Source of the DNA: Acanthosepion pharaonis
Taxonomy: Eukaryota; Mollusca; Cephalopoda; Sepiida; Sepiidae
Direction: 5' to 3'
DNA length: 64,000 bases
Assembly (NCBI GenBank): GCA_903632075.3
Contig: CAHIKZ030005210.1
Span: 706,001-770,000 of the forward strand
Below, one piece after another: positions 10,130 to 20,235 of this stretch. The stretch's first letter is position 1. Each line of letters opens with the position of its first letter. The notes beneath the pieces are model-generated. The model did no database searches, was not told the DNA's origin, and saw only the letters and a program-made list of their open reading frames with translations. The position numbers and the translations under genes are program-made.

Positions 10130-10520
10130 GAATGGGTCACCTACTGACGCCGGTTAACCAGCCAGACGTATTCGCCATGACCGATGATTACCCCCCACCT
10201 TTCCTAAGGGTTTCCCCACTTGGAATAGGCCAGCCCAGTCACGAGTCCAGCTGTCGCATCCTCGCAGGTCACGAGGGATACGACCATCACGAACCGGCTG
10301 CCAACATGCGGGCTCCGTCTACGGGTCTCTAGATAACCAAACCTGCCCCTGTCCTCTGCATGACCATCGCCGCTGGACTTACTGAAGGGTGGTAGAAAGC
10401 GAAGTCAAAGAGTAGTTTGATGAGGCCATTCGCATGAATTTGATTTTGGTGGACAACGCTGCGTGACGGAAAAAAACCACACACTTGACCAGAAGAGCCG
10501 TCCCTGCAGCTCAAAGGGGA
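10130..10520 (-). other. GC-richer stretch of unknown nature, possibly old coding repeat
   Basis: Base composition is clearly richer in G and C than its surroundings. On the minus strand 10329-10514 is open for 61 codons and continues past a stop with similar composition. I do not recognise the translation. It could be the untranslated or coding part of another retroelement. Confidence 0.3.
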
Positions 10521-10741
10521 TATTTACCTATAGACTTATGTATAAATGCCCAGTATTTACTAAACAATATATTGCTTAAAGAAGCAGAGATGTCGTAAAA
10601 AGGAACGTGTGGGAACATTACTCTTAAGTGGTTTGCTTTTCGATTAATTCTCCTCAGATAGGATCGATGATAATTTTAAAATGTTAAACTATTTGTTTTA
10701 TATTTCTTTCTAGTATAACGTCATTACTTTCTGAACACGTT

Positions 10742-10752
<11 letters not shown>

Positions 10753-10780
<28 letters not shown>

Positions 10781-11107
10781 AATTCCCAGATGAATTCTGT
10801 GGAAAAAGACAGATTGGTATCAAATGACAATTGGAAAAAAATCTTACATTTGCCGACGCGTTTCGTCTTCCGACTTTTCAAAGGCAAAAATGAAAAAAAA
10901 TATTTTTTGTTGTTATAGTTACATTAAAAATCCAAATTTAAAAGAAAAGACGCTTCTGTCAAAAGCCCTTTTTTCTTAAATTTAAATTTTTTATAGAAAA
11001 AAAAAATAATAACAAAAACTATAAAAATAATTTACATTAACCAGAAAAAAAGTCGGAAACAAAACGCGTCGGCAAAATTTAAGATTTTTTTTTCAATTGT
11101 CATTTTG

Positions 11108-11143
<36 letters not shown>
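10753..11143. mobile_element. Inverted-repeat element with GAAACGCGTC motifs, bounded by (TA)n
   Basis: Arms at 10821-10876 and 11042-11107 are inverted copies: the left reads 'aatcttacatttgccgacgc', the right 'ggcaaaatttaagatt'. Each arm holds 'acgcgt', and on the minus strand of the left arm 'agtcggaagacGAAACGCGTC'-type sequence. TA microsatellites lie directly outside at 10750-10777 and 11113-11143. The layout fits two head-to-head copies of the terminal unit also seen at 22340-22625 and 33600-33930. Confidence 0.7.
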
Positions 11144-11145
<2 letters not shown>

Positions 11146-11897
11146 GGTGAGGGTCAAGAAAAAAGGAAGGAGGAATTTTGTTTTCCTTCGGGCGAATGAT
11201 TAACATGAACGGAAATGGAACGTGATTCTTGAACGCATTTTCGTATGTGTACATGTATGTGTATATGTCTCAGTGAGAGAAACAAATCGTTACTTGCCAA
11301 GCACGCCGCCATGTTTTTGACAAAATAGAAATTATGTGTACATTTGCTTCCTTTTTTATGGGAGAGTGCACATTGCTGGTAAACCGGAAGTTATCTAGGA
11401 GTGGGCTATAAATTGCTGAGGGGAGCCGTAGTGTGCAGATGGGAAAAAAAAACTGTAGCTAACAGAAAGTACACAAATCGACACCCAATCAGTATCGGCT
11501 GGGTCACCTCGGAGTGGGGGTATGATGTTGAAAGACTCGAAACCCCTAATGAACCTCGCCTAGAAACATCACTGATGATGTGTACCAAATCATCCAGTAG
11601 ATGTATTTTACGAAACGTAACTTACTTTTGTAATGTCAACGCATACTCGTTGTCACTTTCGTTAATGCCCGTTGTAGCAGAGACTTTGTAATCGCAAATA
11701 CAACTTATAGTACGCCGTTAAACAATACTGGTGTCAAACGCCTTCGAATAATCTCGCACTAATAATACTTGCTCGATAATACTCGCTCGAATAGTAATCC
11801 GTATCGTGATCCGGATAGTGAAATAATATAGTGAATAGAGTAGAGAATAGCGGCCCGGAAAGTAATAGAGGATAGAATAGAAATGAAGATCCGAATA
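11144..11897. other. No gene seen; degenerate 'gaatagta' minisatellite at the right
   Basis: From about 11745 to 11897 the sequence is built of diverged 'aatagtata', 'gatccg' and 'gatagaatag' words, which continue beyond the hAT-like insertion at 12662-12712. To the left no family is recognised. Confidence 0.55.
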
Positions 11898-11905
11898 GTA
11901 TAGTG

Positions 11906-12653
11906 CAAGGGTCGGCAACCTACGGCCCGCGAAGGCATTTTTACCGGCCCGCGAGCCTGATTACCAATGACTCTATTTTTAACATGAGAAACGAGGCTTT
12001 CGAATTAAACTATCTGCCAGTTATCTTTCATGAGACTTATTTTACCAAGTTGCGTTGCCTACGTTTAATGTCAAATAATGGATACATATTTGTTATGACC
12101 CTTGGCTACATTAAAAGATAACAGAAGCCAAAGGAACGCTAAAGTGAAAGAGGCCAGGGAGGAACTGACATGCGAGGTAGCAAAAATTTAAAGACAGTTA
12201 AACATACGCGCATTATACATACATGCCTCATGAATGTGTGGATGATACCGCATGTGTACGTACGTAAGTGTATATGTTTGCAACTATTTGTACTCGTATG
12301 TATGGGTATATGTACTTCGTTTTTTTTATGTGTGTGTGTGTGGTTCGTTTGTGGAACAATTTTCAATAACAGTTTCAAACCTACACGTCATAGTTTCATC
12401 CATTTCACTTCGGTTGATTTTTTTCACTTTGAAGTATTTTGACGTTCCTTGAGGAAAAGTAATTTTTGTTAGGTGTTTTTTAATTTTAGATTTTCTTTTG
12501 TTTTTCTGATTTCTCAATGTTTATTTTCATTATGGTTTTAAATATTTATGTTGACATAGGTCTGCATATGTAATTTTTTTAAAGTTTTCATTAATGGCCT
12601 TCGTCTGGCCCGCGACCCGTCATTATAACGGTCGAATGAGTTGCCGACCCCTG
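11906..12653. mobile_element. 748-bp non-autonomous hAT-like DNA transposon
   Basis: The left terminus caagggtcggcaac matches the inverted right terminus cagggg tcggcaac, a typical hAT end. Eight-base flanks match with one difference: gtatagtg (11898-11905) and gtatagag (12654-12661). Subterminal 'cggcccgcg' (left) and 'ggcccgcgac' (right) motifs also mirror each other. The interior has no transposase frame, so it must have been moved by a relative's enzyme. It sits in the 'gaatagtatag' minisatellite, which resumes on its right side. Confidence 0.88.
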
Positions 12654-12661
12654 GTATAGAG

Positions 12662-13290
12662 GATAGAATAGAAATGAAGATCCGAATAGTATAGAGGATA
12701 GAATAGAAATGCGATTAATTAGATGCAAAGCTAATTCTTACTTATGCGTTTCCTCTATGGTCATTTGGTTTACTTAATTCAATAATGGTATTGCCTATGT
12801 TTGCTCACTGGCGATCTATGTTCAAATTCTAGTGTCGGCAGCTACACTTTATTCCTATACAACTCTTACATTTATTTTTATATCCATCCTCGTAAAACGT
12901 CATTAGTTTTCGAACACCTAGGCTTGAAATAATAAAGAAATAAAAAATGAATAATAACAAGAAGACCAAAATTTCACCATCTTTAAAATTAAACGGATAA
13001 TAAAAATAAATAATAACAAAGAGTTAATCGCCCTTTACGAAGCTGATCTATGGATGTGTATATAACCCGATGGAAAAAAAAAAAAAAAAAATGAATCGAT
13101 AAACAAATTTTGCCCATTCTTTGCGGCCATCATGACATACCTAGAGACGACATTTGCACGACTAGTTAGCTGGCGACTTTAGATGGCAACCCTGCCCCGA
13201 TACATTTAAAAACATATACCTTCCTTCACCCACATTGTTAAATAAGCAGCTACTACATTTGGATACATGCATACATAAATGCATGGCTAC
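12662..13290. other. Minisatellite remnant, then unique AT-rich sequence
   Basis: The minisatellite words end near 12712. The rest shows no recognisable gene; there is an A run at 13074-13090. Confidence 0.5.
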
Positions 13291-13295
13291 ATTTA

Positions 13296-13297
<2 letters not shown>

Positions 13298-13332
<35 letters not shown>
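13298..13332. repeat. (CT)n microsatellite
   Basis: About 17 dinucleotide units. Confidence 0.97.
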
Positions 13333-13335
<3 letters not shown>

Positions 13336-13454
13336 TGCCTGTACTTGAACCTTTGAAATTTCAACTTTCACCTTATCCTTTTGTATTGTGTTATATAAAG
13401 ATGTATTTTGTATTTTTCAACACTTTCTGTATTTTCTTTTAATCATTACACAAG

Positions 13455-13456
<2 letters not shown>

Positions 13457-13496
<40 letters not shown>
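13457..13496. repeat. (TA)n microsatellite
   Basis: About 20 dinucleotide units. Confidence 0.97.
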
Positions 13497-13499
<3 letters not shown>

Positions 13500-13582
13500 C
13501 CAATATACGGATATATGGTGAGAATGGATGCTGTCGTACGATAAACAGCTCATCCATAACTGATAACCTTCTAACTTATCTT

Positions 13583-13743
13583 CAGTGGTTCCCAAAATTT
13601 TTTCACTGGGCTGCATTTTCTGAATGAAAATTTGCTTGCACAAAGGGAAGTCCGGGTGAAAAGACACAAGCGGGCCTACTGCAAAATAGGTCCAGAGAGA
13701 GAGAGAGAAAGAGAAAGAGAGAAAAAGAGAGAGAGAAAGAGAG

Positions 13744-13778
<35 letters not shown>

Positions 13779-14486
13779 AAGGGAGATTACTGTTAACCAT
13801 GTTCACCATAGTCTATGAATATAGAATACAGCGCGGTACGTAATCTGCTCAATAAAACAACGTTAAAGATTGATACTCTCGAGTCAGACACTCTACTGAA
13901 TCCGCCTATATCGCCAATACCACCAGCAGCTGTTCCGTAATTCTTCAGTCTTCGATATCAAAGACTGGCTGTCAATGAATATTCGGGAAAAAACATGGCT
14001 GCCTTTATACACGTCGCATTGAATATTTTGAGCCTTCTGATTGGTTAACCCTTCTATTGGTCAACTATAAAATGAGAGCTCATTTTGGCTGGCCCACTAG
14101 TACTAAGGTACCCAAAAATTCTAACAATTACTGCGAATTCGAAGTCAGAACATTATCATTGATAACTCTCACCTCCAATTTGCAGACCCTAGTTACTATA
14201 TTCTTAATACTGGATATAATTAAAAAAATATCACAATGATAAAATTGGTCAATAATTATTTATAAATATTTATACTGGGACTCATGCATGCAATTACAAG
14301 TAATCTATAATAATATTTTAAATTTTGAAATAATATTTATTTTTAGCATATGAATTTTTTAAAAACTTTTTCTAAATTTCCGGTTATCTTTCAATCATTC
14401 CGCCTCACCTGCTATCCTCTTCTGCCTCACCTGCTATCCTCTTCCGCCGTACCTATGAGGCGTGCCACGCCGTTTGGAAACCACTG
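13583..14486. mobile_element. 904-bp hAT-like element, old
   Basis: The left end cagtggttcccaaaattttt and the inverted right end cagtggtttccaaacg match over about 15 bases, in the usual hAT form. The eight bases outside do not match (cttatctt, aaaacact), so either the duplication has decayed or the ends belong to two copies. The interior holds a GA/GT microsatellite at 13695-13775 and a tandem 'cctcacctgctatcctctt' pair near 14405-14440. No transposase is visible. Confidence 0.65.
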
Positions 14487-14682
14487 AAAACACTGACTTA
14501 AATGTAAAACTAGGTGCTTGATGTCGCCAAACAAGCTTCGGGCTTCACAATCTGTAGTACTCTTAATATCACTGTCATCATGAATACTCTTTCCCTTATT
14601 GAGTCATTCGTAAATATATAGACATGTTTAGAAATGAATTAGTTTAAAAAGTAGGAGCCATTTCCTAAATTATAAGACAGCG

Positions 14683-14884
14683 GTTCCCAAACGTCTTCGA
14701 ATTATGGTGTCCTACATCTTAAACCTAACCACGTACCCTAATCCAAACTAAATCTAGCACTAAAGCTAACGACTAATACTAACCTTACTACCCTTTTATC
14801 TAACCCTAATATAAAAACCTAATCCTTAACAATGATATCAAACCTATACCTTAACTTTGAACCCGAAATCTTGTCCTGGGTATG
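14683..14884. mobile_element. hAT-like left terminus and C/T/A-rich tail, fragment
   Basis: 'cagcggttcccaaacgtctt' at 14680 resembles the terminus of the element at 13583. It is followed by 'aaccctaa'-type sequence of no recognised function. No partner terminus was found. Confidence 0.4.
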
Positions 14885-15098
14885 TGTTGTGTCGTGGCAC
14901 AATAGTAAAAGTAAGAAAATCAAGTCGAAGTTGGTTTAAAGAACAAGTGTATTTAACATCACAGATACAAAGGTAGGAAACGGGTATTACTCAGCTAGGC
15001 AGTTGTAGTACTGTCGCTGCTTACTCCGGGTAGGTATTACTGGCACTATATATAGTGAGAACCGGTGTAATTCCCTTGTGTTAGAGGCCGGTGCAACA
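14885..15098 (-). mobile_element. Solo LTR (214 bp) with 5-bp target duplication
   Basis: The element begins tgttgtgtcgtgg and ends ggtgcaaca, an inverted TGTTG...CAACA pair. The identical pentamer gtatg lies on both sides (14880-14884, 15099-15103). A TATA-like 'actatatatagtg' sits near 15046-15055. Joining the flanks gives 'cctgggtatgacgataaact', exactly the uninterrupted repeat word present at 27931-27985, so the empty site is known from paralogues in this window. Orientation is uncertain; the TATA position and the minus-strand R-U5-like T-rich stretch favour minus. Confidence 0.9.
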
Positions 15099-15103
15099 GT
15101 ATG

Positions 15104-15590
15104 ACGATAAACTACATCCGATATCATCGCTTAGTTGCCGTTGTTCCCAGGTCCAACTTGATCCAGGATGATAGTACCTGTTAGGGTCCCATCTGTGGGT
15201 AAATAGTTGACCCCCAAATTGGGGTCAAAACATTATGGAAGTATAAAAATAGATTTTTTATATTAAAAATACCAGCAATACATTTTCATAGTAAAAAAAA
15301 CTGCCAGAATTGCATTTTAGTAAATAAAAAAAAAAAAAAAAAAAAAACGCAATAAATTTTTGACAAAATGAAATATATCTCCGGCAATACATTTTTTTTT
15401 TTTTTTTTTTTTTGTAAAAAACAAAAATATATTGCTGGTAAGGCAATTTTAAAAAGAGAAAAATTGCCAGCAATACATTTTTGCAAAAAAATTATTAATG
15501 CTCCCAAGAAAATTAAATTTTAGCATTAAATGACCCATAAGGAGTTGATATACTGTTAAACAAACAAACAAATAAACCCTAAATCTAACA
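15104..15590. repeat. Repeat flanking the LTR, poly(A)/poly(T) runs, SINE-type tail
   Basis: 15104-15130 is the 'gacgataaactacatcc' repeat. A(22) and T(20) runs lie near 15327 and 15390, and repeated 'ccagcaatacattt' words surround them. 'gcattaaatgaccca' with 'gttgatatac' near 15523-15557 matches the tail block at 28110-28150, a probable SINE tail. Confidence 0.6.
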
Positions 15591-15596
15591 CTAGAG

Positions 15597-16130
15597 CAGT
15601 GGTTCCCAACCCATTTTGTGCCAGACCCAATTTTAGTATTTTTAAAATTCTTGTTCCCCCTATAATTTTTAATTCTTACATATTCAAAATTTTAATGCAA
15701 TTCACGTGAAGGGAGCTTAAAAGGCCATTAATTTGGTCTCTAAACAATCTCCAAATAACATGGCGTCCATGGGAAGGGAAAAATTTTAAAAACCCCCAAA
15801 AGACAATTAAATATATATATATAGTTTCAAAACATATCATAGAGAAATTAAAGGCAGAAATATAAAATATAATGAAAGCTAATTCTGTAATATACTTTAA
15901 TTGTTTTAATCATGAAATAATGCAAAATGAAATTTGAGTTAATCACAAAATGACTGCTAGTTAGATCCTTATGCGTCATGCCTGCTACAGATAGATTTTA
16001 TATTAGGCACCAATTTAATCAGCTTAAACCTCAAGTCTCCTCGTTTAGTGATATCCAGTCGATTCTTCAATAACAAATAATTTACAGCATTAAAGCCACA
16101 TTCAGCTAAATATGAAGATGGAAATGGTAA
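15597..16130 (-). pseudogene. hAT transposase C-terminus with element end, truncated
   Basis: On the minus strand 15969-16130 is open for 53 codons and reads SSYLAECGFNAVNYLL, then NRLDITKRGDLRFKLIKL, then VPNIKSICSRHDA and a stop. This is the C-terminal dimerisation region of hAT/ZBED-type transposases, where 'SSYLxExGFSA' and 'R..GDLR' are typical. Downstream on that strand, at 15597, lies 'cagtggttcccaaccc', the hAT 3' terminus in the correct orientation. So this is the 3' end of a once autonomous hAT element. Upstream of about 16130 the frame is lost and no 5' end was found. Confidence 0.85.
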
Positions 16131-16244
16131 CAACAAATTTCATGCAACGGTGGTTGAATTTTTATGTATGCATACTGTATATACATCGTATGTATTAACA
16201 TGCATTAACATTAACACTCTCACTCAGACACACTAGAAGGATCT

Positions 16245-17405
16245 GTTTTAACCAGGAGAGAACTCCACAGGAAACCGCCTCGTTGTGACTTAGGGGGTTT
16301 AAAAAAATCAAGACTAGACTCATTCACGCGAACCAGGCTCGCCAGTTACCTACCTTTCGCTGAAATCTCTCAATACCAAACTCTTTCTATGAGTTCTAAT
16401 CTTCATCCTGGGCTAGTGCTCAAAGAATCTGTTCAGGTTAATGAGAATAACATTCACATCGCAAGATTTCCTCCTTCGTTGTCGTCCAAATCACCATTCT
16501 AGCCACGGCTAACAGCGCCACAAACACCATCTGTTTCCTCCCAGAAGCTTTTCGGGAGCGATAAGAGCCGTCAACTCGCCGACGTAGTCCCAAAAGGGTC
16601 GCACTAGAGGACAATAGTAAAAGGCGTGCGAAGCCGCTTCATCTAAGCCAAGGTCTCACCGATGACAGTCAGGCAAATCCACCAAGCCCCATCTGAAGGC
16701 CACGTAAGCGAAAACTCACGGTTGCTGAGGTAATCCGCCGCTGGCGCCCAATACCAGAAAGATCGCAATTCAGCCGCCGCCAAGTGACACCCTCCACTAA
16801 TTCACGATACAAGACTCTCATCGCGGAGAAAAGTCACTGGACCCAGGAATGAACCTCGAGGAGGAAACTCGACTGTTCTCGTGACTTACAAGGCGTTCAG
16901 CCCTAGAAATGGGGGAGCGATGGTAAGGCGAGGGAAGGTGGTCCTCATACTCCCCTCCAACATCGAGTTCTCTATCAACGCGTGGCGTAGAAAAGCCAAC
17001 CTCGAGATGTGTCGATGACTTGTTAAGGCAGGCATTAACAGCCCCCCCCCAACCCCATATGACACGGACGTTGTGTGCAGACATCTCTGTCGGCGTAATG
17101 CTTACGACCACCCCACATGAGGGAGGAGAGCAAGCTCGGTCGCCTTCTTACGTTCCCTACAGAGAGGAGAGGAGAGACGTAAATGGAACACACCTCAGCC
17201 TTACCCTTCAAGGACAACTGCCTTCGGAGCCAAGTCGCAACCGCTGTTCCTGGAGTCCGGGCCCGAAGCACACTCCAAGAATGCAGACAGTCAGTTCAAG
17301 CAAAAGGACCCGGAAGATCGACCTCTTGCAGGCTCCTAACCACAAGCCGGAAAACTTGTCGCGGTTAATCTTGGTTTCCATGACCTTTTCCAGTGACTAT
17401 TACGG
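16245..17405 (-). pseudogene. LINE C-terminal relic, second family, ~1.1 kb
   Basis: On the minus strand, frame fragments give the far C-terminal part of a LINE protein. In order they are KINRDKFSGLWLGACK (near 17370), a following 'ILGVCFGPG', TWLRRQLSLKGKAEVCSIYV, MWGGRKHYADRDVC, LYRELVEGVTWRRLNCDLSG, then HAFYYCPLVRPFWDYVGEL (about 16600) and ALLAVARMVIWTT. The HAFYYC block follows a degenerate 'DCHR' and looks like the C-terminal cysteine-histidine motif seen after the reverse transcriptase in several LINE clades. Several frameshifts and stops break it. Base composition is visibly richer in G and C than its AT-rich surroundings. The family differs from the YFHGNCSDEL family found elsewhere here. 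Confidence 0.82.
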
Positions 17406-17504
17406 CTAATCATGCAAGACTCTTCGGTAAATCGGAGCGGGTTCTCTCAGTCACTGTGTGTTTATCTAAAAATAAATACACTTAAATTTACCTTCATCTG
17501 TGCG

Positions 17505-17640
17505 CCAACAGCTTAGTGGTAGAATCCTCAACTGACGCCAATTCAGTCGGGTTTCGATCCTAGCTAGAGGCAACCGGACGTCTGACCACACTGATGAGCT
17601 GTGATACAGCCAAACATTACTGTTTATTATAAACTTAAAT
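17505..17640 (+). mobile_element. tRNA-derived SINE followed by a hammerhead-like hairpin
   Basis: 'cttagtggtagaatcctcaa' resembles a tRNA A box and 'gggtttcgatcctagc' a B box, 45 bases apart. Seventy bases on, 17591-17615 reads CTGATGA, then stem GCTGT, loop gat, stem ACAGC, then CAAAC. That is the order of a hammerhead ribozyme core with one change (GAAAC expected, CAAAC present). Confidence 0.65.
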
Positions 17641-18025
17641 ATTACTTAAATATTTGTATCTATAAAAAGAACGTATAAACATAAAAAATGTCTTAAATAA
17701 TTGTCGGATTTTGTCCATTTCATAATGTATGACGTGATATATATATATATATATACCGGATATAACAGCAAAATTGTCCAAATCGTGTAACAGCATAGGG
17801 TAATTGTTCATCCCACAAAATGTTTAATATCTAAAAAAAACACTCAACTAATTGAATTTCTTTTTTCCAGGTTTTCAGATAAGACATTTAACCATCTTGA
17901 CACCATTTTTCATAAGAATCACTGAAAATCCCTTATATTATCTTTATATGTATATATGAAGCCAGTATTCCAAATTCCGAAAAAATAAAACTGATGCAGT
18001 TGGCATATAGGATTCTCAGCCTGTA
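17641..18025. other. AT-rich stretch with (TA)n, no gene
   Basis: A short (TA)n lies at 17738-17755. Nothing else is recognised. Confidence 0.5.
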
Positions 18026-18029
18026 TAAA

Positions 18030-18210
18030 GAAACAGGAAAATATCATTAGAAACAAAGAAAAGAATGATGGGCTGCTTATGCTATTTTCAGTCTTTCCTT
18101 GTGAACGTTGGCCAGTCACCTCACAGATGAAGAAGGGACTTGGGGGTAACAGAAATGTGGTTATACAGAAGGATGATGAGAATACCATGGACAAATCAAA
18201 AAAGGTTTAA
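18030..18210 (+). pseudogene. LINE fragment, third family (same as 37960-38700)
   Basis: The translation around 18110-18205 parallels the 38.3 kb relic: DNA words 'cagatgaagaagggact', 'acagaaggatgatgagaata' and 'ccatggacaaatc' match 'aagatgaagaagagact', 'acagaaggatggtaaggata' and 'ccatggaccaaac' there. The frame is broken and the flanks are unrelated, so only this short piece is left. Confidence 0.6.
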
Positions 18211-18404
18211 AAAAATAGAAACCAAAATTATATTTATACTTGAAATCCAAAAGAGGTAACTGATGGGATACCTAAAGAAAAAGGCAACAGAAAAAAAAAG
18301 AAACTATGTCAATAAAACACAATGGGTTACTGGGTGTGGTAGAATTAGAAAACAGAAACATTAGCGAGAACAAAAGAAGATTAATCAGGAGCACAGTAGA
18401 TAAT

Positions 18405-18745
18405 GATTGACATTGCATTTAAACTTTTGGAGATTGAAGTTCGAACGCATGCAGCTGTAAGGGAGTTCCACAAGCGGGAAATTTAGTGAGACCTCCTCGC
18501 CAGTTTAGCTCTGCACTTAAATTCAAAAAGTATCAAAGCGATGAGCTCACCCGAACAATTACCATGAAAGTATTTGTAGAAAAGTCAAAGGGAGACAACC
18601 TTACGGCAGTAGGGAAGTGATCGAAGCCGAGATGTCAGATCAGGACCAATAATATTGCTGATTCTTCTTTGGATTCTATCAAGGATCTCTAAATATATAG
18701 CAGGAGCACTGGACCATATATGGCAGCAATATTCTAACTGTTATG
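18405..18745 (-). pseudogene. LINE reverse transcriptase C-terminal relic (Jockey/CR1-like)
   Basis: Minus-strand frames read LEYCCHIWSSAPAIYLEILD, RIQRRISNIIGPDLTSRLRS, LFYKYFHGNCSGELIAL and RLWNSL, in family order. The region is the C-terminal part downstream of the catalytic domain. Stops and frameshifts are present. It belongs with the copies at 9784, 24990, 45040 and 47300, and is closest in extent to the 45 kb copy. Confidence 0.85.
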
Positions 18746-18844
18746 GGACCTACCTTTATGGACTAAATGGACTAGTCCTATTACTATATATACGGGGAGA
18801 TTATGCCTCTCAAGGGAGCTGTCTCCAGTTGACCTGTTTCAGTC

Positions 18845-19035
18845 GAACTCTCTGCCTTCGGGCGGAGAGGAACCCGGACGAGGCTCCGCCGAAGGGCAGA
18901 GTCTCGTTCGGGGAGGTTGACTGCCCCTGAACCCGTATATTAAGAGGGATTATTTTGGCCGAGCCTACGGGCTCAGAGATCCCACGTTAAACCGGCCTTG
19001 TGCCACATGTAATCCTCGTTGGGGGGGTAACTAAA
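18845..19035 (+). repeat. Dispersed GC-rich hairpin repeat, family D, copy 2
   Basis: 'ctctgccttcgggcggagag', 'cggacgaggctccgccgaag' and 'ggcagag' form an extended imperfect hairpin. Downstream 'gagcctacgggctcag' and 'ccggccttgtgccacat' match the copy at 2255-2445. A run of seven g lies near 19021. Confidence 0.75.
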
Positions 19036-19169
19036 TATCGCTGTCTACAGTTGACGAGTTGACTACTGTACTTTGCCGTCAGTCGGACGTGCAACACTTT
19101 TGTATTCGTTCTTTTTGTTAATAATATTTTTTCACTAAATTGCTGAGTTCGAGTTTTCTTTCGAACCTA

Positions 19170-19421
19170 TTCTGGGTCCACAACACTGGCGAATGTTTAA
19201 CATATATATGTAAGATAAATACTGGAGAGACACACATAGGACACACTAATGGTAAGAAACAGGAGGAGCAACAAGTCGTCTATTCAATGACCTTGCGTAA
19301 ATGGATGTCAGAAAAAGGGATGAGAGAGGACGTAAAATGACAAACCTCGCTAAGTACTATAAAGTATAAAAAGTTGTGGAGAGCCGTTATTGCCCACGTC
19401 CTAGAGGGGTATGGCACGTAA
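19170..19421 (+). pseudogene. LINE 3' end, third family
   Basis: The frame reads RKWMSEKGMREDVK, then after a stop KLWRAVIAHVLEGYGT with a stop at 19419-19421. The same peptide order (KWM.E, LLRAT..RK.WRAMIA, LKGHG) ends the relic at 38693 and the minus-strand fragment at 48663-48745. This is the extreme C-terminus of that LINE protein. The copy is 5'-truncated and contains in-frame stops. Confidence 0.75.
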
Positions 19422-19424
19422 AAG

Positions 19425-19978
19425 AAGAAATTTCATATGCTTCATATTTTTATTCAAATGTTTGGGTTGATGTTTTCTTCAGTCTTCCTGATTGTCTGAA
19501 ATCTGTCATTATTCCAGGAATTATTTTGATTTCTATACTCGTCCCCACCCCGTAATTTCCAATGTCTTGTTCAACTTGTATGGAACTCATTTGAGAATGT
19601 CACTTAATATCCAGGAATAACTACCAAGAATTCTTTTGAAAAGAGAAAATAGTCTTTTGTAAGTACAGACATTTTTGGTTGTCTATTGATTTTCTTCTTT
19701 TTTTTTTTTTTTTTTTTGTTTGTTATTAATTCATCTCTACGCAGTTTTATCTTGCGCCCTGTGCTATTGTGACAGCAGACCTCCAGGAATAAGAATTATT
19801 TTCAGACACTGCATTTCAATTTTTCTGTCTGTCTGAGTCGAAGATTAATTTTTCACTGTCGCCTTCTTACAGCCTGAATTTCACTCCTACAGAAATATAA
19901 TGGCGAAATATATTTTTTGCAAAGAATAACAGTTCTTCGAAGGAAGAAAAAAAAATAGAAAGACTCTCCAGAAAATTT
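19425..19978. other. Stretch without gene; T(17) run
   Basis: A poly-T run lies at about 19697-19717. No repeat family was recognised. Confidence 0.45.
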
Positions 19979-20100
19979 ATTAGGCTGCTCGGAATATAAT
20001 GCCTGATTTTAGAACCAACTTTTATTCCTGACTTAATTTATGTAAACAGTGTTTAAATCCGTCAAAATAGGAACGTGAACATCTATCCAGTTATGCCCTC
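19979..20100 (+). mobile_element. Possible mariner-like terminus, fragment
   Basis: 'attaggctgctcggaatata' followed by 'atgcctgatttta' resembles a mariner left terminal repeat. No matching right end was found, so this is tentative. Confidence 0.35.
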
Positions 20101-20137
20101 GACTTACATGCTTTTACGACTAATCGCGAAAGGTTTG

Positions 20138-20235
20138 AAATATTCCCAAGTGATCAACCGTCTGACCAGGCTCAATGTTGCTTAACTTCGGTGATCGTAC
20201 AGTAACCGCAGTTTCAACGTGATACGGCCGTAAGC
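20138..20235 (-). pseudogene. 5S rRNA-derived sequence, single, truncated
   Basis: On the minus strand it reads 'gcttacggccgtatcacg', 'tgtacgatcaccgaagttaa' and 'gcaacattgagcctggtcag', then a diverged 'gttgatcacttgggaatatt'. This follows metazoan 5S rRNA from the first helix through the A box (aagttaagcaa) and into the C box, with the intermediate element lost. The last part of the gene is missing. It is not a functional 5S gene. Confidence 0.85.

Noticed and set aside
13583..14486. Calling a proven hAT insertion with target duplication
   Set aside because: The ends match each other but the 8-bp flanks do not, so the insertion boundaries are not proven; kept only as a probable element.
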